Shown here: positions 12,004-21,550 of the stretch, piece after piece | How the letters are laid out: every line of letters begins with the position of its first letter | Position numbering within the stretch: the stretch's first letter is position 1 | Origin: Pectinophora gossypiella | Taxonomy: Eukaryota > Arthropoda > Insecta > Lepidoptera > Gelechiidae | NCBI RefSeq assembly: GCF_024362695.1 | Contig: NC_065406.1 | Location: 558,001-622,000 of the forward strand | Reading direction: 5' to 3' | Length of the DNA stretch: 64,000 nt | Made by a program: the position numbers and the translations under genes | The notes under the pieces: generated by a model | The model's input: the letters and a program-made list of their open reading frames with translations, nothing else | What the model was told of the DNA's origin: nothing | Database searches by the model: none

Positions 12004-12167
12004 CCACTTTGGGTACATTTCCGGAAACTAGACATCAGTGGTTATGAAGCAAGCCAAGTCCGTTTAATCATATCTATTATCTTGATATGAAACTGACCGG
12101 TTCCGGATGTTTACAATCACCAATGAGTCATCAATGAGTGGGTAAGTTATCTTGAAAGCAGTTTTCA

Positions 12168-12335
12168 CTAACACAGTTGGCTCGATCATTACAGACGGCG
12201 ATACGGCTCACCACCTATCACGTTGGTCTAACAGAAAGCTCGGTGAGGTGTGGGTACTTTGGGTCACGATGCTATGAATGTACCTCTGACTACCCCAATT
12301 GGGAATATAGTCATGAGCTTACCTTATGTGATGTT
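12168..12335 (+). mobile_element. Element O, copy 1
   Basis: GACGGCGATACGGCTCACCA, then CACGTTGGTCTAACAGAAAG and GTACCTCTGACTACCCCAAT match the reverse complement of 48905-49078. Weaker copies are at 27352-27480 and 28165-28232. The end GGGAATATAGTCATGAGCTT resembles LINE-derived 3' tails. Confidence 0.6.
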
Positions 12336-12381
12336 AATATTAAGTTTTGATTTAGATTTGTTCTGTATAAATAATAATCCT

Positions 12382-12683
12382 TAATCTGAGGAGCTCGGTG
12401 GCGCAGCGGTTAACGCGCTCGGTCTGCGATTGTTGAAGTTAAGCAACTTTCGCAAAGGCCGGCCATAGGATGGGTGACCACAAAAAAAAAGTTTCCATCT
12501 CGAGCTCCTCCGTGCCTTCTGAAGGCACGTTAAGCCGTTGGGCCCGGCTGCATTAGCAGTCGTTAATAACCACCGATCCGCACTGGGCCCGCGTGGTGGT
12601 TTAAGGCTCGATCTCCCTACCCATCCATAGGGAAGGCCCGTGCCCCAGCAGTGGGGACGTTAATGGGCTGATGATGATGAAAG
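12382..12683 (+). mobile_element. SINE-B (5S rRNA-like head), full length
   Basis: The head (about 12400-12483) contains GAAGTTAAGCAAC and GGATGGGTGACCACA. These correspond in order and spacing to the A-box and C-box parts of 5S rRNA. The centre has the GAAGGCACGTTAAGCCGTTG domain shared with SINE-A, and the 3' end is GTGGGGACGTTAATGGGCTG plus (ATG)n, an RTE-like tail. AATAATCCT repeats at 12373-12381 and 12684-12692. It resembles the 5S-headed HaSE3 type known from moths. Confidence 0.85.
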
Positions 12684-12721
12684 AATAATCCTACGTAGTA
12701 TTGCCTACCTTTACTAACATG

Positions 12722-12965
12722 TATAGAATATAGAATAGAATAGAAAAAGTTTATTATAAAAAGACGCCACATACAAAAAAAAGACAACAACATTATATCT
12801 TCCCACTAAAACAATTACAAAAAAGCAGGATGTTTGTCGAAATGATCATAAGGTGGTGGTGGACGTCCTGAGATAAAAGGGCCTCACTCAGCACAAGTCG
12901 CGGCGTGAACCACGACGCTGATATTATGTGAGCATGTCGAAGGTACCCAGAAATGTAAATGTCTT
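12722..12965 (-). mobile_element. LINE 3' region
   Basis: The plus strand begins with (TAGAA)n and AAAAAGTTTATTATAAAAAG, then GACGTCCTGAGATAAAAGGG and CACTCAGCACAAGTCGCGGC. These words recur in lepidopteran LINE tails as I remember them. Read on the minus strand it would end in a poly(A)-like tail. Confidence 0.45.
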
Positions 12966-13137
12966 TATCTGGTCTACTTCCCAGTAGATACGAGTGTAGA
13001 TAAGGTAACGTTAGACTGTATATTTATTAAGTAGATGCCTTTATCATAAACAAATCTAACGGGTTTTGCCAAAACCAGAGACAACATAATTAGAATACGA
13101 CCTTGTAACATTTATTTGATTAACTTTTTTACTGGTA

Positions 13138-13450
13138 GGCTCCGTGGTCTAGTGGTTGAGCGTTGTGCTCACGATCCGGAGGTCCCGGGTTCGAATCCCG
13201 GAGGGGACAAATCACAAAAATCACTTTGTGGTCCCTAGTTTGGTTAGGACACATTACAGGCTGATCACCTGATTGTTCACAAAGTAAGATGATCTGTGCT
13301 TCGGAAGGCACGTTCAGCCGTTGGTCCCGGTTATTACTTACTGATGTAAGTACGTAGTCGTTACATGAGTCATGTCAGGAAACTATGGCGGCTCAGTAAT
13401 AACCCTGACACCAGGGTTGATAGGGTTGGTAATCCATCTCACAATCCACA
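13138..13450 (+). mobile_element. SINE-A, near full length
   Basis: The head has the GTGGTCTAGTGGTTGAGCGT A-box region and a GGGTTCGAATCCCGGA B box. The centre with CTTCGGAAGGCACGTT and the 3' CAGGGTTGATAGGGTTGG part follow in the usual order. No clear target-site duplication was found, because the right flank is another SINE fragment. Confidence 0.8.
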
Positions 13451-13500
13451 CATAACCGGGACCAACGGCTTAACGTGCCTTCCGAAGCACGGATTATCCG
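13451..13500 (-). mobile_element. SINE central-domain fragment
   Basis: Fifty bases matching the central domain (CGGGACCAACGGCTTAACGT) in reverse orientation abut the 3' end of the preceding SINE-A, giving a tail-to-body junction. Confidence 0.6.
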
Positions 13501-13579
13501 TGTCCCGATCCTATTCGGTGTCCCGTCGCGTTATCCCGTGTTTTAAAGGGTCCCATTACCTAACATGAAAATTTTACAC

Positions 13580-13690
13580 GTCCAGTTTTTCATAGAAGCG
13601 ACTACCTGTCTGACCTTCCGTCTCCCGAAGGCACTACCAGCCCATTACAGGTTAGGCACATACCCCCGAAATGCATATCTCGGAGCAAAA
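13580..13690 (-). mobile_element. SINE-N fragment
   Basis: The words AGAAGCGACTACCTGTCTGA and ACAGGTTAGGCACATACCCC are the reverse complement of the 3' half of the better copy at 27634-27950. It is diverged and lacks the head. Confidence 0.55.
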
Positions 13691-14009
13691 TCACCTACGA
13701 ATAGATTTAACAACTTTGCCAAAAAGAGGAAGCGATTCAACACAACAGAGTCGGTTAATAGCTGGACGTTTCTAGAAAGGGCTTTGTTGCTATTCGCGTG
13801 CGGCCATCAAAGTGGTTCTCTTCCGGGCTGGCCGGTGGCCAACTCAGGATGCAGTGTTATGACAGGCCAAACACTGCAACTCTGCTGAAACGATTTTAGG
13901 CGCGCTCCAAATATCGCTACCAGATTTTATCGCCATTTTTTGATTTAGCGCAAGTTTGGGCTGGTTTATGAATGTATTCTGTGTAATGCATTAATAAACA
14001 TACATACAT

Positions 14010-14114
14010 GAACCCGCATTGGAGCAGCGTGGTGGAGTATGCTCCATACCCCCTCCGGTTGATTGAGGAGAGGCCTGTGCCCAGCAGTGGGACGTATATA
14101 GGCTGTTTATGTAA
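14010..14114 (+). mobile_element. LINE tail J, copy 1
   Basis: CGCATTGGAGCAGCGTGGTG, then GGCCTGTGCCCAGCAGTGGG and TATAGGCTGTTTATGT match the TSD-bounded insertion at 24556-24668. The translated block resembles the C-terminal end of a LINE reverse transcriptase frame. Confidence 0.65.
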
Positions 14115-14315
14115 GTCAATAAAATAACATCAGAATTTGTAAACCGTTTGCGTCAAAGCGGTTCTAAATCAAAGAAATCGGCAGGTGTAATAAAAATAAC
14201 CATAAAAGCAATAAAGCTAAGATAAAATTTCACATTGACCAATATAAATCTATTGATTTACTTGTCTGGGTTAGAATTATGTATTCAGGACTGTATAAAT
14301 TGATTCATCAGTGAT

Positions 14316-14405
14316 TATAATAATAATAATAATAAAACACTTTATTGCACACAAATTCACAAAACATTTACAGGATAAACTTATTCTAAGGTGGGCAAAG
14401 GCGAA
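14316..14405 (-). mobile_element. LINE 3' end M
   Basis: Reverse complement of the 9695-9795 copy, with the (TAA)n tail and CACTTTATTGCACACAAATT adjoining AAACTTATTCTAAGGTGGGC. Confidence 0.6.
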
Positions 14406-14494
14406 AGAGGAAGAAGGTGGGGAAAGGTGATTATATTGTAACGCCACATCCGAATAACTCGACCCAAGCCCTCCTATCACTACACTTATAACTC

Positions 14495-14790
14495 AGAAAT
14501 CAGAATCATTTATTCAACGTAATTATCATGGATAAACTTGTTGGAGGTCAATTTAAAATTTTTGAACCTACGTCATTTGGCAAGGTGTTATGGTTGAGGA
14601 GAAGAAATGACAAGAAACTGCAACAGCAATACATATTTTAAATCAATGTAGGTATACATTACAAGTTATTTAATAACTAGAGGAACACATTTAATACCAG
14701 CCATTTTTATCATTTCGCTAATCATTAATATCATAATAAGCTTTTTACATAAAGTAAGCTTCACATGAGCTTTAAATTTATTTTCTGACA
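14495..14790 (-). mobile_element. Probable LINE 3' UTR
   Basis: The plus strand begins CAGAATCATTTATTCAACGT, the reverse complement of a GAATAAATGATTCTG polyadenylation end. The adjoining 290 bases are AT-rich and noncoding, as expected of a LINE 3' UTR. A sister copy was not found in this window. Confidence 0.4.
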
Positions 14791-14799
14791 AATTCAAAA

Positions 14800-14914
14800 T
14801 ATTCTCCATCTTTGGACTTCGTATCAACAGTGGCTGCAAGTTGTCTTTGATTACTTGTGGCTCTGCCCACCCCATTAGGGATTACGGGCGTGAGTTTATG
14901 TATGTTATGTATGT
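14800..14914 (+). mobile_element. Element D tail
   Basis: GTATCAACAGTGGCTGCAAG and GGGATTACGGGCGTGAGTTT plus TATG repeats match the 3' half of element D at 58236-58444. Confidence 0.65.
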
Positions 14915-14934
14915 CAAAATATTCTCTGGTATTT

Positions 14935-15035
14935 TATTGTACTCATTGGTTTAGCGCCTGCTATGATTCGAACCTGCTACCTCAAAGTCAGAGTCACGCG
15001 TTCCTCCATCTGGGTTACCACGGCTCTTCTGTGAC
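14935..15035 (-). mobile_element. SINE-N head fragment
   Basis: On the minus strand AGAGCCGTGGTAACCCAGAT (A-box region), AGGTAGCAGGTTCGAATCAT (B box) and a GGCGCTAAACCAATGAGT word match the tRNA-like head of SINE-N at 27634-27710. It ends soon after the head. Confidence 0.6.
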
Positions 15036-15535
15036 GTAAATTACGGCAACCAGCAGCAACCTATTTAACCTGACCTACACGATAACACGACGTAAGAAGT
15101 AAAATGTGTGCATATTATTAGCAGCAACTAACTAGTCACATAATAATTATGTATATATAGTCCTATAATTAATATCGGCCTTACTGCTATTAACATCACA
15201 ATAACAAAGTGAATATACTACAAGGTTCCCTACAAGGACGCGATATGAATATTACAGAACTTTGAACCGTAATCGTATTTTATATTTTGTAACAATGTAT
15301 AACATTCATTTGCTGATAATTTGATGCCAGATGAATGTTTTTCCTTGTCTGGTTCGTTGTTCCGTTTACAGTTAAATAATTATTTAATTATTACAACTGT
15401 AATTTGTTAGTCGGTGGTATTTGTATTTATAGTATTTACACATATAACGCATAAGTAGTGTGTTTATTTTTACGGGCATGTTGTCAAAACTGCGCGAGGG
15501 ATGATGTTCTGTCTAAAGGTAGGTTTAGACCAAAC
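15036..15535. other. AT-rich interval without recognised features
   Basis: No gene or repeat identified. Confidence 0.4.
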
Positions 15536-15634
15536 GAAATCAAATCAAAGATACTTTATTGCACAGAACTTCATTTTAACAATCAGACATAAGACATGGA
15601 TACAGTACAACCTGGGCGGCCTTATTGCCCTAGA
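15536..15634 (-). mobile_element. LINE 3' end L, left part (split by SINE-A)
   Basis: AAATCAAAGATACTTTATTG and CTGGGCGGCCTTATTGCCCT match 11605-11703. The continuation of the same element lies beyond the SINE-A insertion, at 15979-16012. Confidence 0.65.
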
Positions 15635-15967
15635 CCACGACGGCCTCCGTGGTCCAGTGGTTGAGCGTTGGGCTCACGATCCGGAGGTCCCGGGTTCGGT
15701 TCCCGGTGGGGACATATCACAAAAATTACTTTGTGGTCCCTAGTTTGGTTAGGACATTACTGGCTGATCACCAGATTGTCCGAAAGTAAAATGATCCGTG
15801 CTTCGGAAGGCACGTTAAGCCGTTGGTCGCGGTTACTACTTAGTGATGTAAGTAAGTAGTCGTTACATGAGCCATGTCAGGGGCCTTTGGCGGCTCAATA
15901 GTAACCCTAACACCAGGGTTGATGAGGCTGGTAATCCACCTCACAACCCACACGATAGAAGAAGAAG
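15635..15967 (+). mobile_element. SINE-A, full length, nested in LINE tail L
   Basis: It has a complete head (GTGGTCCAGTGGTTGAGCGT), a GGGTTCGGTTCCCGG B box with one change, the central domain, and a 3' end in (GAA)n. ATTGCYCTAGA flanks it at 15624-15634 and 15968-15978 with one mismatch. The host LINE tail is therefore older than this insertion. Confidence 0.85.
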
Positions 15968-15978
15968 ATTGCTCTAGA

Positions 15979-16012
15979 GCAATTTCTTCTAGGCAACCAC
16001 TACCAGGAAACG
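15979..16012 (-). mobile_element. LINE 3' end L, right part
   Basis: GCAATTTCTTCTAGGCAACC continues the match to 11685-11703 after the nested SINE. Confidence 0.55.
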
Positions 16013-16500
16013 GCCTAGACTCTTCTGACTTCCTTTCTTGTGTTTCGAAGCTTGTATTCTTACGTAAGAATGCTCTGTTTCTGTCTCTCTTTTAGAATGA
16101 GCATTCGGTCCTTTGGTTCTAAATCCACCTTTGCGAACGTAAGCCTATTGCTATTAACCGGGCATAAATCCTGGAAACAACGTGATATCAATCTTCTATG
16201 CTCCAAACACAAAAATTCAAACTCGTAAATTCGAATTTATTCGAACCCGTGACACAACAAAAACAACAGTTGAACAACAGGTAAATAATTTGTTTTTAGA
16301 CAAGTTTTTATAAATATTTGTTCTAGTTGCAAATAAGTATCACAGTTGTAATCGAATTAAGTTAATGATTTCCTTATTTACATCCGTTTGTTTGGGAAGT
16401 ATGAATCTGAACGCGGCAGTTGTAATTACTATTATGATTCAATTCAGGATGTACAGGAAGTAACGTCAATTGATTTATTTAATTATTGATTCTAAGAATA

Positions 16501-16770
16501 ATTATATCGAGAGTTTCGACCAGCCGCGTCTGCATGACAACCGCGGCGCGAATTCTACTGAGCGCTTCGACCAATAAACGATACGAAAGCTATCTACGTA
16601 GATGGACGTCAAACGGCTATTGGTCGAAGACCTCGATATAATGCGCGCGCGGCGCTGTTACCGTGCAGAGCCTACAGTAGAGACAGCGAATGCTATCTAC
16701 GTAGATAGACTTCGTACGGCCATTGGTCAAAGCCCTCGAAATAATATCGCGCCGCGCGCGCCGCGGTTAC
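16501..16770. repeat. CpG-rich structured repeat with TCTACGTAGA palindromes
   Basis: Two roughly 75-80 base units (16588-16661 and 16691-16770) each start GCTATCTACGTAGAT. Both contain CGGCNATTGGTC and CCTCGANATAAT and end in a CG-rich run. A third, inverted half-unit with ATTATATCGAGAG and TTCGACCA lies at 16501-16522. No coding sense is evident and the class is not recognised. Confidence 0.6.
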
Positions 16771-16860
16771 TACTTACTGATGTAAGTAAGTAGTCGTTAT
16801 ATGAGCCGTGTCATGTTTGGCGGCTCAATAGTAACCCTGACACTAGGGTTGATAGAAGAA
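16764..16860 (+). mobile_element. SINE-A 3' fragment
   Basis: It begins inside the GGTTACTACTTACTGATGTA part and ends CACTAGGGTTGATAGAAGAA. It is fused directly to the CG-rich repeat on its left, with no head. Confidence 0.65.
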
Positions 16861-16908
16861 GACCAATGTATGTACCCGGCATAGAATAAGGAATAACTAC
16901 CACCTGGT

Positions 16909-17100
16909 CATCATCACAATTAATTTAAGAGCCACGCTCTTGTCGGTGTAGCATTCTCCATGCTAGTTTTTTAGGGAAAGATAGGCAGTGGTTTCCCTCT
17001 TGCCTTCCGCCCCGCAGTACTCTTGACGCGATTGGGATGGCGCGCGAGTCTATTTCAAAGCCGTACTAGGACCCCTGTCCTCCGCCTCTAAATAGTACCT
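16909..17100 (-). mobile_element. RTE-F tail element
   Basis: The minus strand ends TGCACCGACAAGAGCGTGGC-type sequence, TTAAATTA and a GATGATG-type tail. Upstream CGGGGCGGAAGGCAAGAGGG matches 25425-25650 and 55147-55330. The C-terminal residues MLHRQERGS of the RTE frame are conserved across family copies. Confidence 0.65.
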
Positions 17101-17136
17101 ACTGACGCACCCGGGACGCATCATAAGACGTTGCTA

Positions 17137-17200
17137 TTTGACATTTGTTGAGATTGCGCATTTACTATTATGTGTGCGTAATTGTAATTCGCCTTTTGTA
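17137..17200 (+). mobile_element. MITE-H fragment
   Basis: GCTATTTGACATTTGTTGAG and TTGCGCATTTACTATTATGT match the middle of MITE-H at 50222-50379. The termini are missing. Confidence 0.4.
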
Positions 17201-17617
17201 ATTGAAAAAAAATGCTATGCGGTCTTTTTAGACTTACTCAGATGACGTTTTCGTAATAAGCATGAGACACGAGGTTCAGGTTCTCGAGCCAAGTTGGCAC
17301 ATTTCATTTACCGACCCCGCAAGGGTAACAGCAATTGCTACAAGTACCAACACTTCAATAAAGTGTCTGCAAGTATCACGACTGTTGAGTCACTGTAGGA
17401 AGAGCCTTGCTCACACCGCCTTGATACCCTGAGTGGATCTATTATTGTCGCTGCAGAGTCGCCATGTCGCCAACTGGTACCGTGCAATAATTATTATTGC
17501 TCGTCGCATTATTAATATTATTGTTTACTTACTACAAACGATATAATACCAAATTGGAAATGTCCTAGCTCGCTCAGTCACTGGTTGGGAGCGGACAATT
17601 GCCGTGCTATACGTAGT

Positions 17618-17852
17618 CATCATCATCAGCCCATAAACGTCCCCACTGCTGGGACACGGGCCTTCCCTATGGATGGATAGGGAGATCGGGCCTTAAACCA
17701 CCACGCGGGCCCAGTGCGGATTGGTGGTTATTAACGACTGCGCATGCAGCCGGGACCAACGGCTTAACGTGCCTTCCGAAGCACGGACGAGCTCGAGATG
17801 AAAACTTATTTTTATGTGGTCACCCATCTTATGACCTTATGACCTATGATGA
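17618..17852 (-). mobile_element. SINE-B, head truncated
   Basis: The (CAT)n tail and GGATGGATAGGGAGATCGGG body lead into the shared central domain. The 5S-like head stops after GTGGTCACCCATC. CTATACGTAGT flanks it exactly at 17607-17617 and 17853-17863. Confidence 0.85.
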
Positions 17853-18104
17853 CTATACGTAGTATTATTCCTTATATTATGCCTATATCTCTAAAAAAGC
17901 TTTACACTTCGTATTCGTAGCAAGATCCCGACTCGCTCCTGTCCGCTTCTTTGCCTTCCATTACATTGTTTTAAACGTTGTAATTTTTATGACAGAAGAT
18001 TATGTCATTACTATACTGTTATAGGTACTAGACAATCAATTTACAATCGATAATCTGCCTACATCACCTTCAAATGTAACATAATAATATACTTCACACA
18101 TCCA

Positions 18105-18300
18105 CGCTAATACATACAAACGCTAAAGTAACTCTGTCTATCTGTTACCATTTCACACTTAAGCCACTGAACCGATTTGGATTAAATTCGGTATGGAGGT
18201 AGTTTGAGACCTTGAGAAGAATATAGGATAGTTTTTATCTCGGGAATCGGCACCTAAGGGGACGAAAGGGGGATGAAAAGTCGCGGGCGGAAATTTAGTA
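18105..18300 (+). mobile_element. Helitron-like internal fragment
   Basis: CTGTCTATCTGTTACCATTT, CACTGAACCGATTTGGATTA and ATCTCGGGAATCGGCACCTA are characteristic of lepidopteran Helitron-like repeats. The right end with GAAGCCGCGGG is only hinted at by a GTCGCGGGCGG word. Confidence 0.5.
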
Positions 18301-18334
18301 CATAAATGTATTTAAACGTTGTATATGATCAGGG

Positions 18335-18501
18335 CTAGCTAGAAGGAAAGAGAGGAAGGGGAAGACCAAGAAGAGCTTACATGGAACAGATTAAAGAAAA
18401 GGTTAACGTCGTGTCTTATAGGGAAGTCAAGGAATTGGCCTTTGATAGACTGGAATGGAAAATGCTACACCGACAAGAGCGTGGCTCTTAAATTGATGAT
18501 G
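18335..18501 (+). mobile_element. RTE-type LINE, 5'-truncated, C-terminal coding end
   Basis: The frame from 18336 to the TAA at 18489-18491 encodes a basic linker with RGRPRRAYMEQIKEKV, then VSYREVKELAFDRLEWKMLH and RQERGS. This is the typical last part of RTE/BovB-like reverse transcriptase proteins beyond the polymerase. The 3' end is TTGATGATGAT. ATATGATCAGGG flanks it exactly at 18323-18334 and 18502-18513, so this 167-base insertion is complete and fairly young. Confidence 0.85.
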
Positions 18502-18584
18502 ATATGATCAGGGGATAAAAAGAAAATGTTAGAATGTTTCACGCTACTCAAAAAATAATAATTAATACAGCGTCCCGATAAGAT

Positions 18585-18850
18585 TGTTAAGATGATTTGG
18601 GCACGTGCAGCGGATGAAGGATAATAGGATTACGAAACTGGAATATAAGACGAAGGTTGCTTGTAGGGCTGGCAGACGAAGACCTAGAAGGACGTACATT
18701 GACCATAAAACAGATTAATTACGATCTACTCTAGACCGGCACGTTTATGAATGTGAAGAAAGCAAGAGAAGTATGTCAGGATCGGAGCAAATGTAATCCC
18801 AAAGTTTCTGCTTACCCCAGTGGGAAATAAGCGTGGGTTTATGTATGTAT
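18585..18850 (+). mobile_element. LINE-C C-terminal and tail fragment (broken frame)
   Basis: GGGCTGGCAGACGAAGACCT, AAGCAAGAGAAGTATGTCAG and CTTACCCCAGTGGGAAATAA match the better copy at 63667-63959. In-frame stops and a short deletion break the coding sense here. The (TATG)n tail is short. Confidence 0.7.
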
Positions 18851-18899
18851 TATCATCCTGAACTACAGGTGAATGCTCGCGTTAAGAGTACCTTTAGAA

Positions 18900-19193
18900 T
18901 TGATTATTAGAAGTGATTATTTAGAGGATATGAATGCAGGGGATTAACTGTTTGAGAACTGATATTAGGCAGCTAAATTACTCAATTGTATACCAATATT
19001 TTATGTTTATTTTTATTTTTTTAACGTCTAGGGCCCTGTTCCGAGGTTTTTCTTGCAGCTTCTTTTCCCCGGCTATACAGGTTGTGAGAAGCTGCAGTAG
19101 TTTTAGGCGGATGAGACGTTCGTTATGTAAAAATTGACGATTCAAAGTGTAACTATGTTACCAACTGAATAAAGATATTTTTGAATTTGAATT
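18900..19193 (+). mobile_element. LINE-E 3' UTR with polyadenylation signal
   Basis: ATGCAGGGGATTAACTGTTT, GCTGCAGTAGTTTTAGGCGG and the end GAATAAAGATATTTTTGAAT are shared with the copies at 46053-46257, 48683-48900 and 60911-61320. AATAAA is at 19168-19173, about 20 bases before the end. It is noncoding. Confidence 0.7.
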
Positions 19194-19324
19194 GCGTCTC
19201 ACAATGTGTTGATAGCGTCGAATGAAGAATAATACTACGTGTAGAACGGTAATTCTCCGCCCCGCACCAATTCGAATCGGGCGCCGACCTAACCCCCATC
19301 CCCTCCCCCCGCTACCCCCTCCCC

Positions 19325-19491
19325 CCAGGGGCCTGTTTAATAAAACTTACAATTGTAAATTACAATGACAATTTGATGTACATTGCGGAGTGTGTGATCA
19401 TGAATATTTTGTAGTTTCATATTAGCTACGCAATGAACATCAAATTGTCGTTGTAATTTACAATTGTAAGTTTTATTAAACAGGCCCCTGG
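19325..19491. mobile_element. Foldback MITE with 63-bp terminal inverted repeats
   Basis: The arms 19325-19387 and 19429-19491 are reverse complements at 61 of 63 positions, starting CCAGGGGCCTGTTTAATAAA. Only about 41 bases lie between them. No protein could be encoded. The close match of the arms indicates a recent insertion or gene conversion between them. Confidence 0.8.
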
Positions 19492-19904
19492 TCTTTAGTC
19501 TTAAATGGTCGTAAGCAGCTAAGGAGTAAGGGGAAGAGTTCGCGGATTGTGTTTCGCTCGCTCTTAAGTGTTAGGGGGCACTCATTAATATTTCGATTTT
19601 TGTATAGCGTATTTAGTCAAATCAGCAGTCGCGTCAAAGATAAATTATAAAATGTTAATCTACAAATAGAAGCCAGTCTAAACTGACCAAAAATCAATCT
19701 CATTTTACTTTTCGACTTATTTTCGAATTTTATTTATGAATTAAATAACAATGAGTACGACGTTTGACCGCTTTTATTGATGACGGTGACAGTATTTCCA
19801 TACAAACTCCGAAAAAAAAATTCGTTTGACTACGTTGGCAAGTAGCCTATTGTGTTCGGGTAGGCCACTCCGTTACACGCAGTAATTTGCGGATACAAGT
19901 TTAT

Positions 19905-20019
19905 CTTCTTATTGTGTGGGCTGTGGGGTGGAATACCAACCTCATCAACCCTGGTGTCAGGGTTATTACTGAGCCCCCTGACATGACTCAAGTAACGATT
20001 ACGTACAAGTTATTTAGTC
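19905..20019 (-). mobile_element. SINE-A, 5'-truncated
   Basis: The 3' portion has GGGTGGAATACCAACCTCA-like sequence, the complement of CAGGGTTGATGAGG, and a TTC-type tail. ATACAAGTTTAT flanks it exactly at 19893-19904 and 20020-20031. Confidence 0.75.
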
Positions 20020-20416
20020 ATACAAGTTTATATACATATTCCCCATATTGTTATGTATTCTAACCGCAGAATTATTCTATGTAATACAAACAAGTAAGTA
20101 AACAATTATCTGTATACTTTACGAATTAAAATTCAAGGCGAACTGCGCGACTGAAGGGCTGTCGAGTAATTTTGTAACACTCAATGAGGAAGATACATAA
20201 ACAACACGCATTTATTTTATTAAGCGATTCTTTACATTGTTGAGGTAAAAATCAGCTGCTGGATTTTTTTTAAACAGCCTCGTAATTGTTTTTATATAGT
20301 CTATAGAAATCATCATCGATGCAAGTGATGATTATTGTGAAGTGCTTTTCTTAATCTCCTTATGTGTATTATATCTTATAGGCTATTTGTATGTAGGTTT
20401 ATGTATGTGTTTGTTT

Positions 20417-20522
20417 ACATACATACATACATAAACTCACGCCCGTAATCCCTAATGGGGTGGGCAGAGCCACAAGTAATCAAAGACAACTTGCAGCCAC
20501 TGTTGATACGAAGTCCAAAGAT
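20417..20522 (-). mobile_element. Element D tail
   Basis: TATG-type tail (as ACATACATAC), AAACTCACGCCCGTAATCCC and GCCACTGTTGATACGAAGTC match element D in reverse orientation. It stops abruptly where a GT-rich microsatellite begins. Confidence 0.65.
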
Positions 20523-20526
20523 ATGT

Positions 20527-20581
20527 GAAGTGGTGAGTGGTGTGGTGTGTGTGAGGTGGTGTGTGTGTGTGTGTGTGTGTG
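20527..20581. repeat. (GT)n microsatellite
   Basis: A GTG/GGT-rich lead-in passes into more than ten perfect GT units at about 20559-20581. Confidence 0.8.
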
Positions 20582-20694
20582 AAGATATGTGTTTGTTTAT
20601 ATTGAAATAAACTATAATTATTATTTTTTTAGTTATTTTGGTATCATTATATTTTATGTTTATTGCACCATCCCGTGCTCCAATGCATAAACTT

Positions 20695-20765
20695 CTTTCA
20701 CCCTAAGCTTGCCTGGCAGAAATTGCTGTTTAGCAATAAGGTCGTCTATTGTGCTTATGTTTTTG
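20695..20765 (+). mobile_element. Probable LINE tail fragment
   Basis: GCCTGGCAGAAATTGCTGTT and TAGCAATAAGGTCGTC resemble the antisense of LINE end L (15536-16012). The match is short and diverged. Confidence 0.35.
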
Positions 20766-20973
20766 CGCCCAACTGGGCACCCTCAGGCCTGTTGTCTTAA
20801 ACGTTGTACCGGGTGAGAGCCTTCAGCGCTCCCCATTTGTCCGGCCAAGTAGTTAATGCCATCTGCGGCAAATCTACAATAAGTCACACAAAAAAAAAAC
20901 GATCACTGATGTGCCGTTCCTAGGAATATTCCCACTTTGGGATATAGAAAAAATACAAGAAAGGACAGGAGGT

Positions 20974-21302
20974 TCTTCTTCTTCTATCGTGTGGGTTCAG
21001 AGGTGAATTACCAACCTCATCAACCCTGGTGTCAGGGTTATTATTGAGCCGCCAAAGGCCCCTGTCATGGCTCATGTAACGACTACTTACTTACATCAGT
21101 AAGTAGTAACCGGGACCAACGGCTTAACGTGCCTTCCGAAGCACGGATCATCTTACTTTTTGGGCGATCAGGTGATCAGCCTGTAACGTCCTAACCAAAC
21201 TAGGGATCACAAAGTGATTTTCGTGATAAGTCCCCACCGGGATTCGAACCTGGGACCTCCGGATCGTGAGCCCAACGCTCAACCACTGGACCACGGAGGA
21301 GG
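20974..21302 (-). mobile_element. SINE-A, full length
   Basis: The complete minus-strand element runs from a TTC-type tail at the left to the GGTCCAGTGGTTGAGCGTTG head at the right, with the B box as GGGATTCGAACCTGGG on the plus strand. AGGAGG occurs on both flanks, but the head itself contains this word, so the duplication is unsure. Confidence 0.8.
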
Positions 21303-21311
21303 AGAGTATTA

Positions 21312-21504
21312 GTGACATCGTAACGAAGACTGAGGGGGTGATTCAGAACATGATTCTGATTTAATATCAAGTGGAATTTACCGTCGCAAAATTATTTTTT
21401 TTCCAATAATATTCAATTCTTTACGTTTGCGATGGAAAATTCCACTTGATATTATATCAGAGTATGAGCTGAATCACCCCCTTCAGTATTCGTTACGATG
21501 TCAC
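21312..21504. mobile_element. MITE-I, first of two adjacent copies
   Basis: The ends GTGACATCGTAACG and CGTTACGATGTCAC are exact complements. Pairing continues through GGGGGTGATTCAG and ATATCAAGTGGAATTT for about 75 bases per arm with few mismatches. It is noncoding. Confidence 0.75.
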
Positions 21505-21550
21505 TTAACCCCGTACAAGTACGTACAGGTAGCCATACAAGTGCGTATTT

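Noticed and set aside
12400..12483. Possible 5S rRNA gene fragment
   Set aside because: Only promoter-like blocks are conserved, and the sequence is repeated as the head of seven SINE-B copies.
13129..13311. 60-residue minus frame with NQTRDHKVIF and DSNPGPPDREH
   Set aside because: Antisense readthrough of SINE-A; the same peptide pattern appears in other SINE-A copies.
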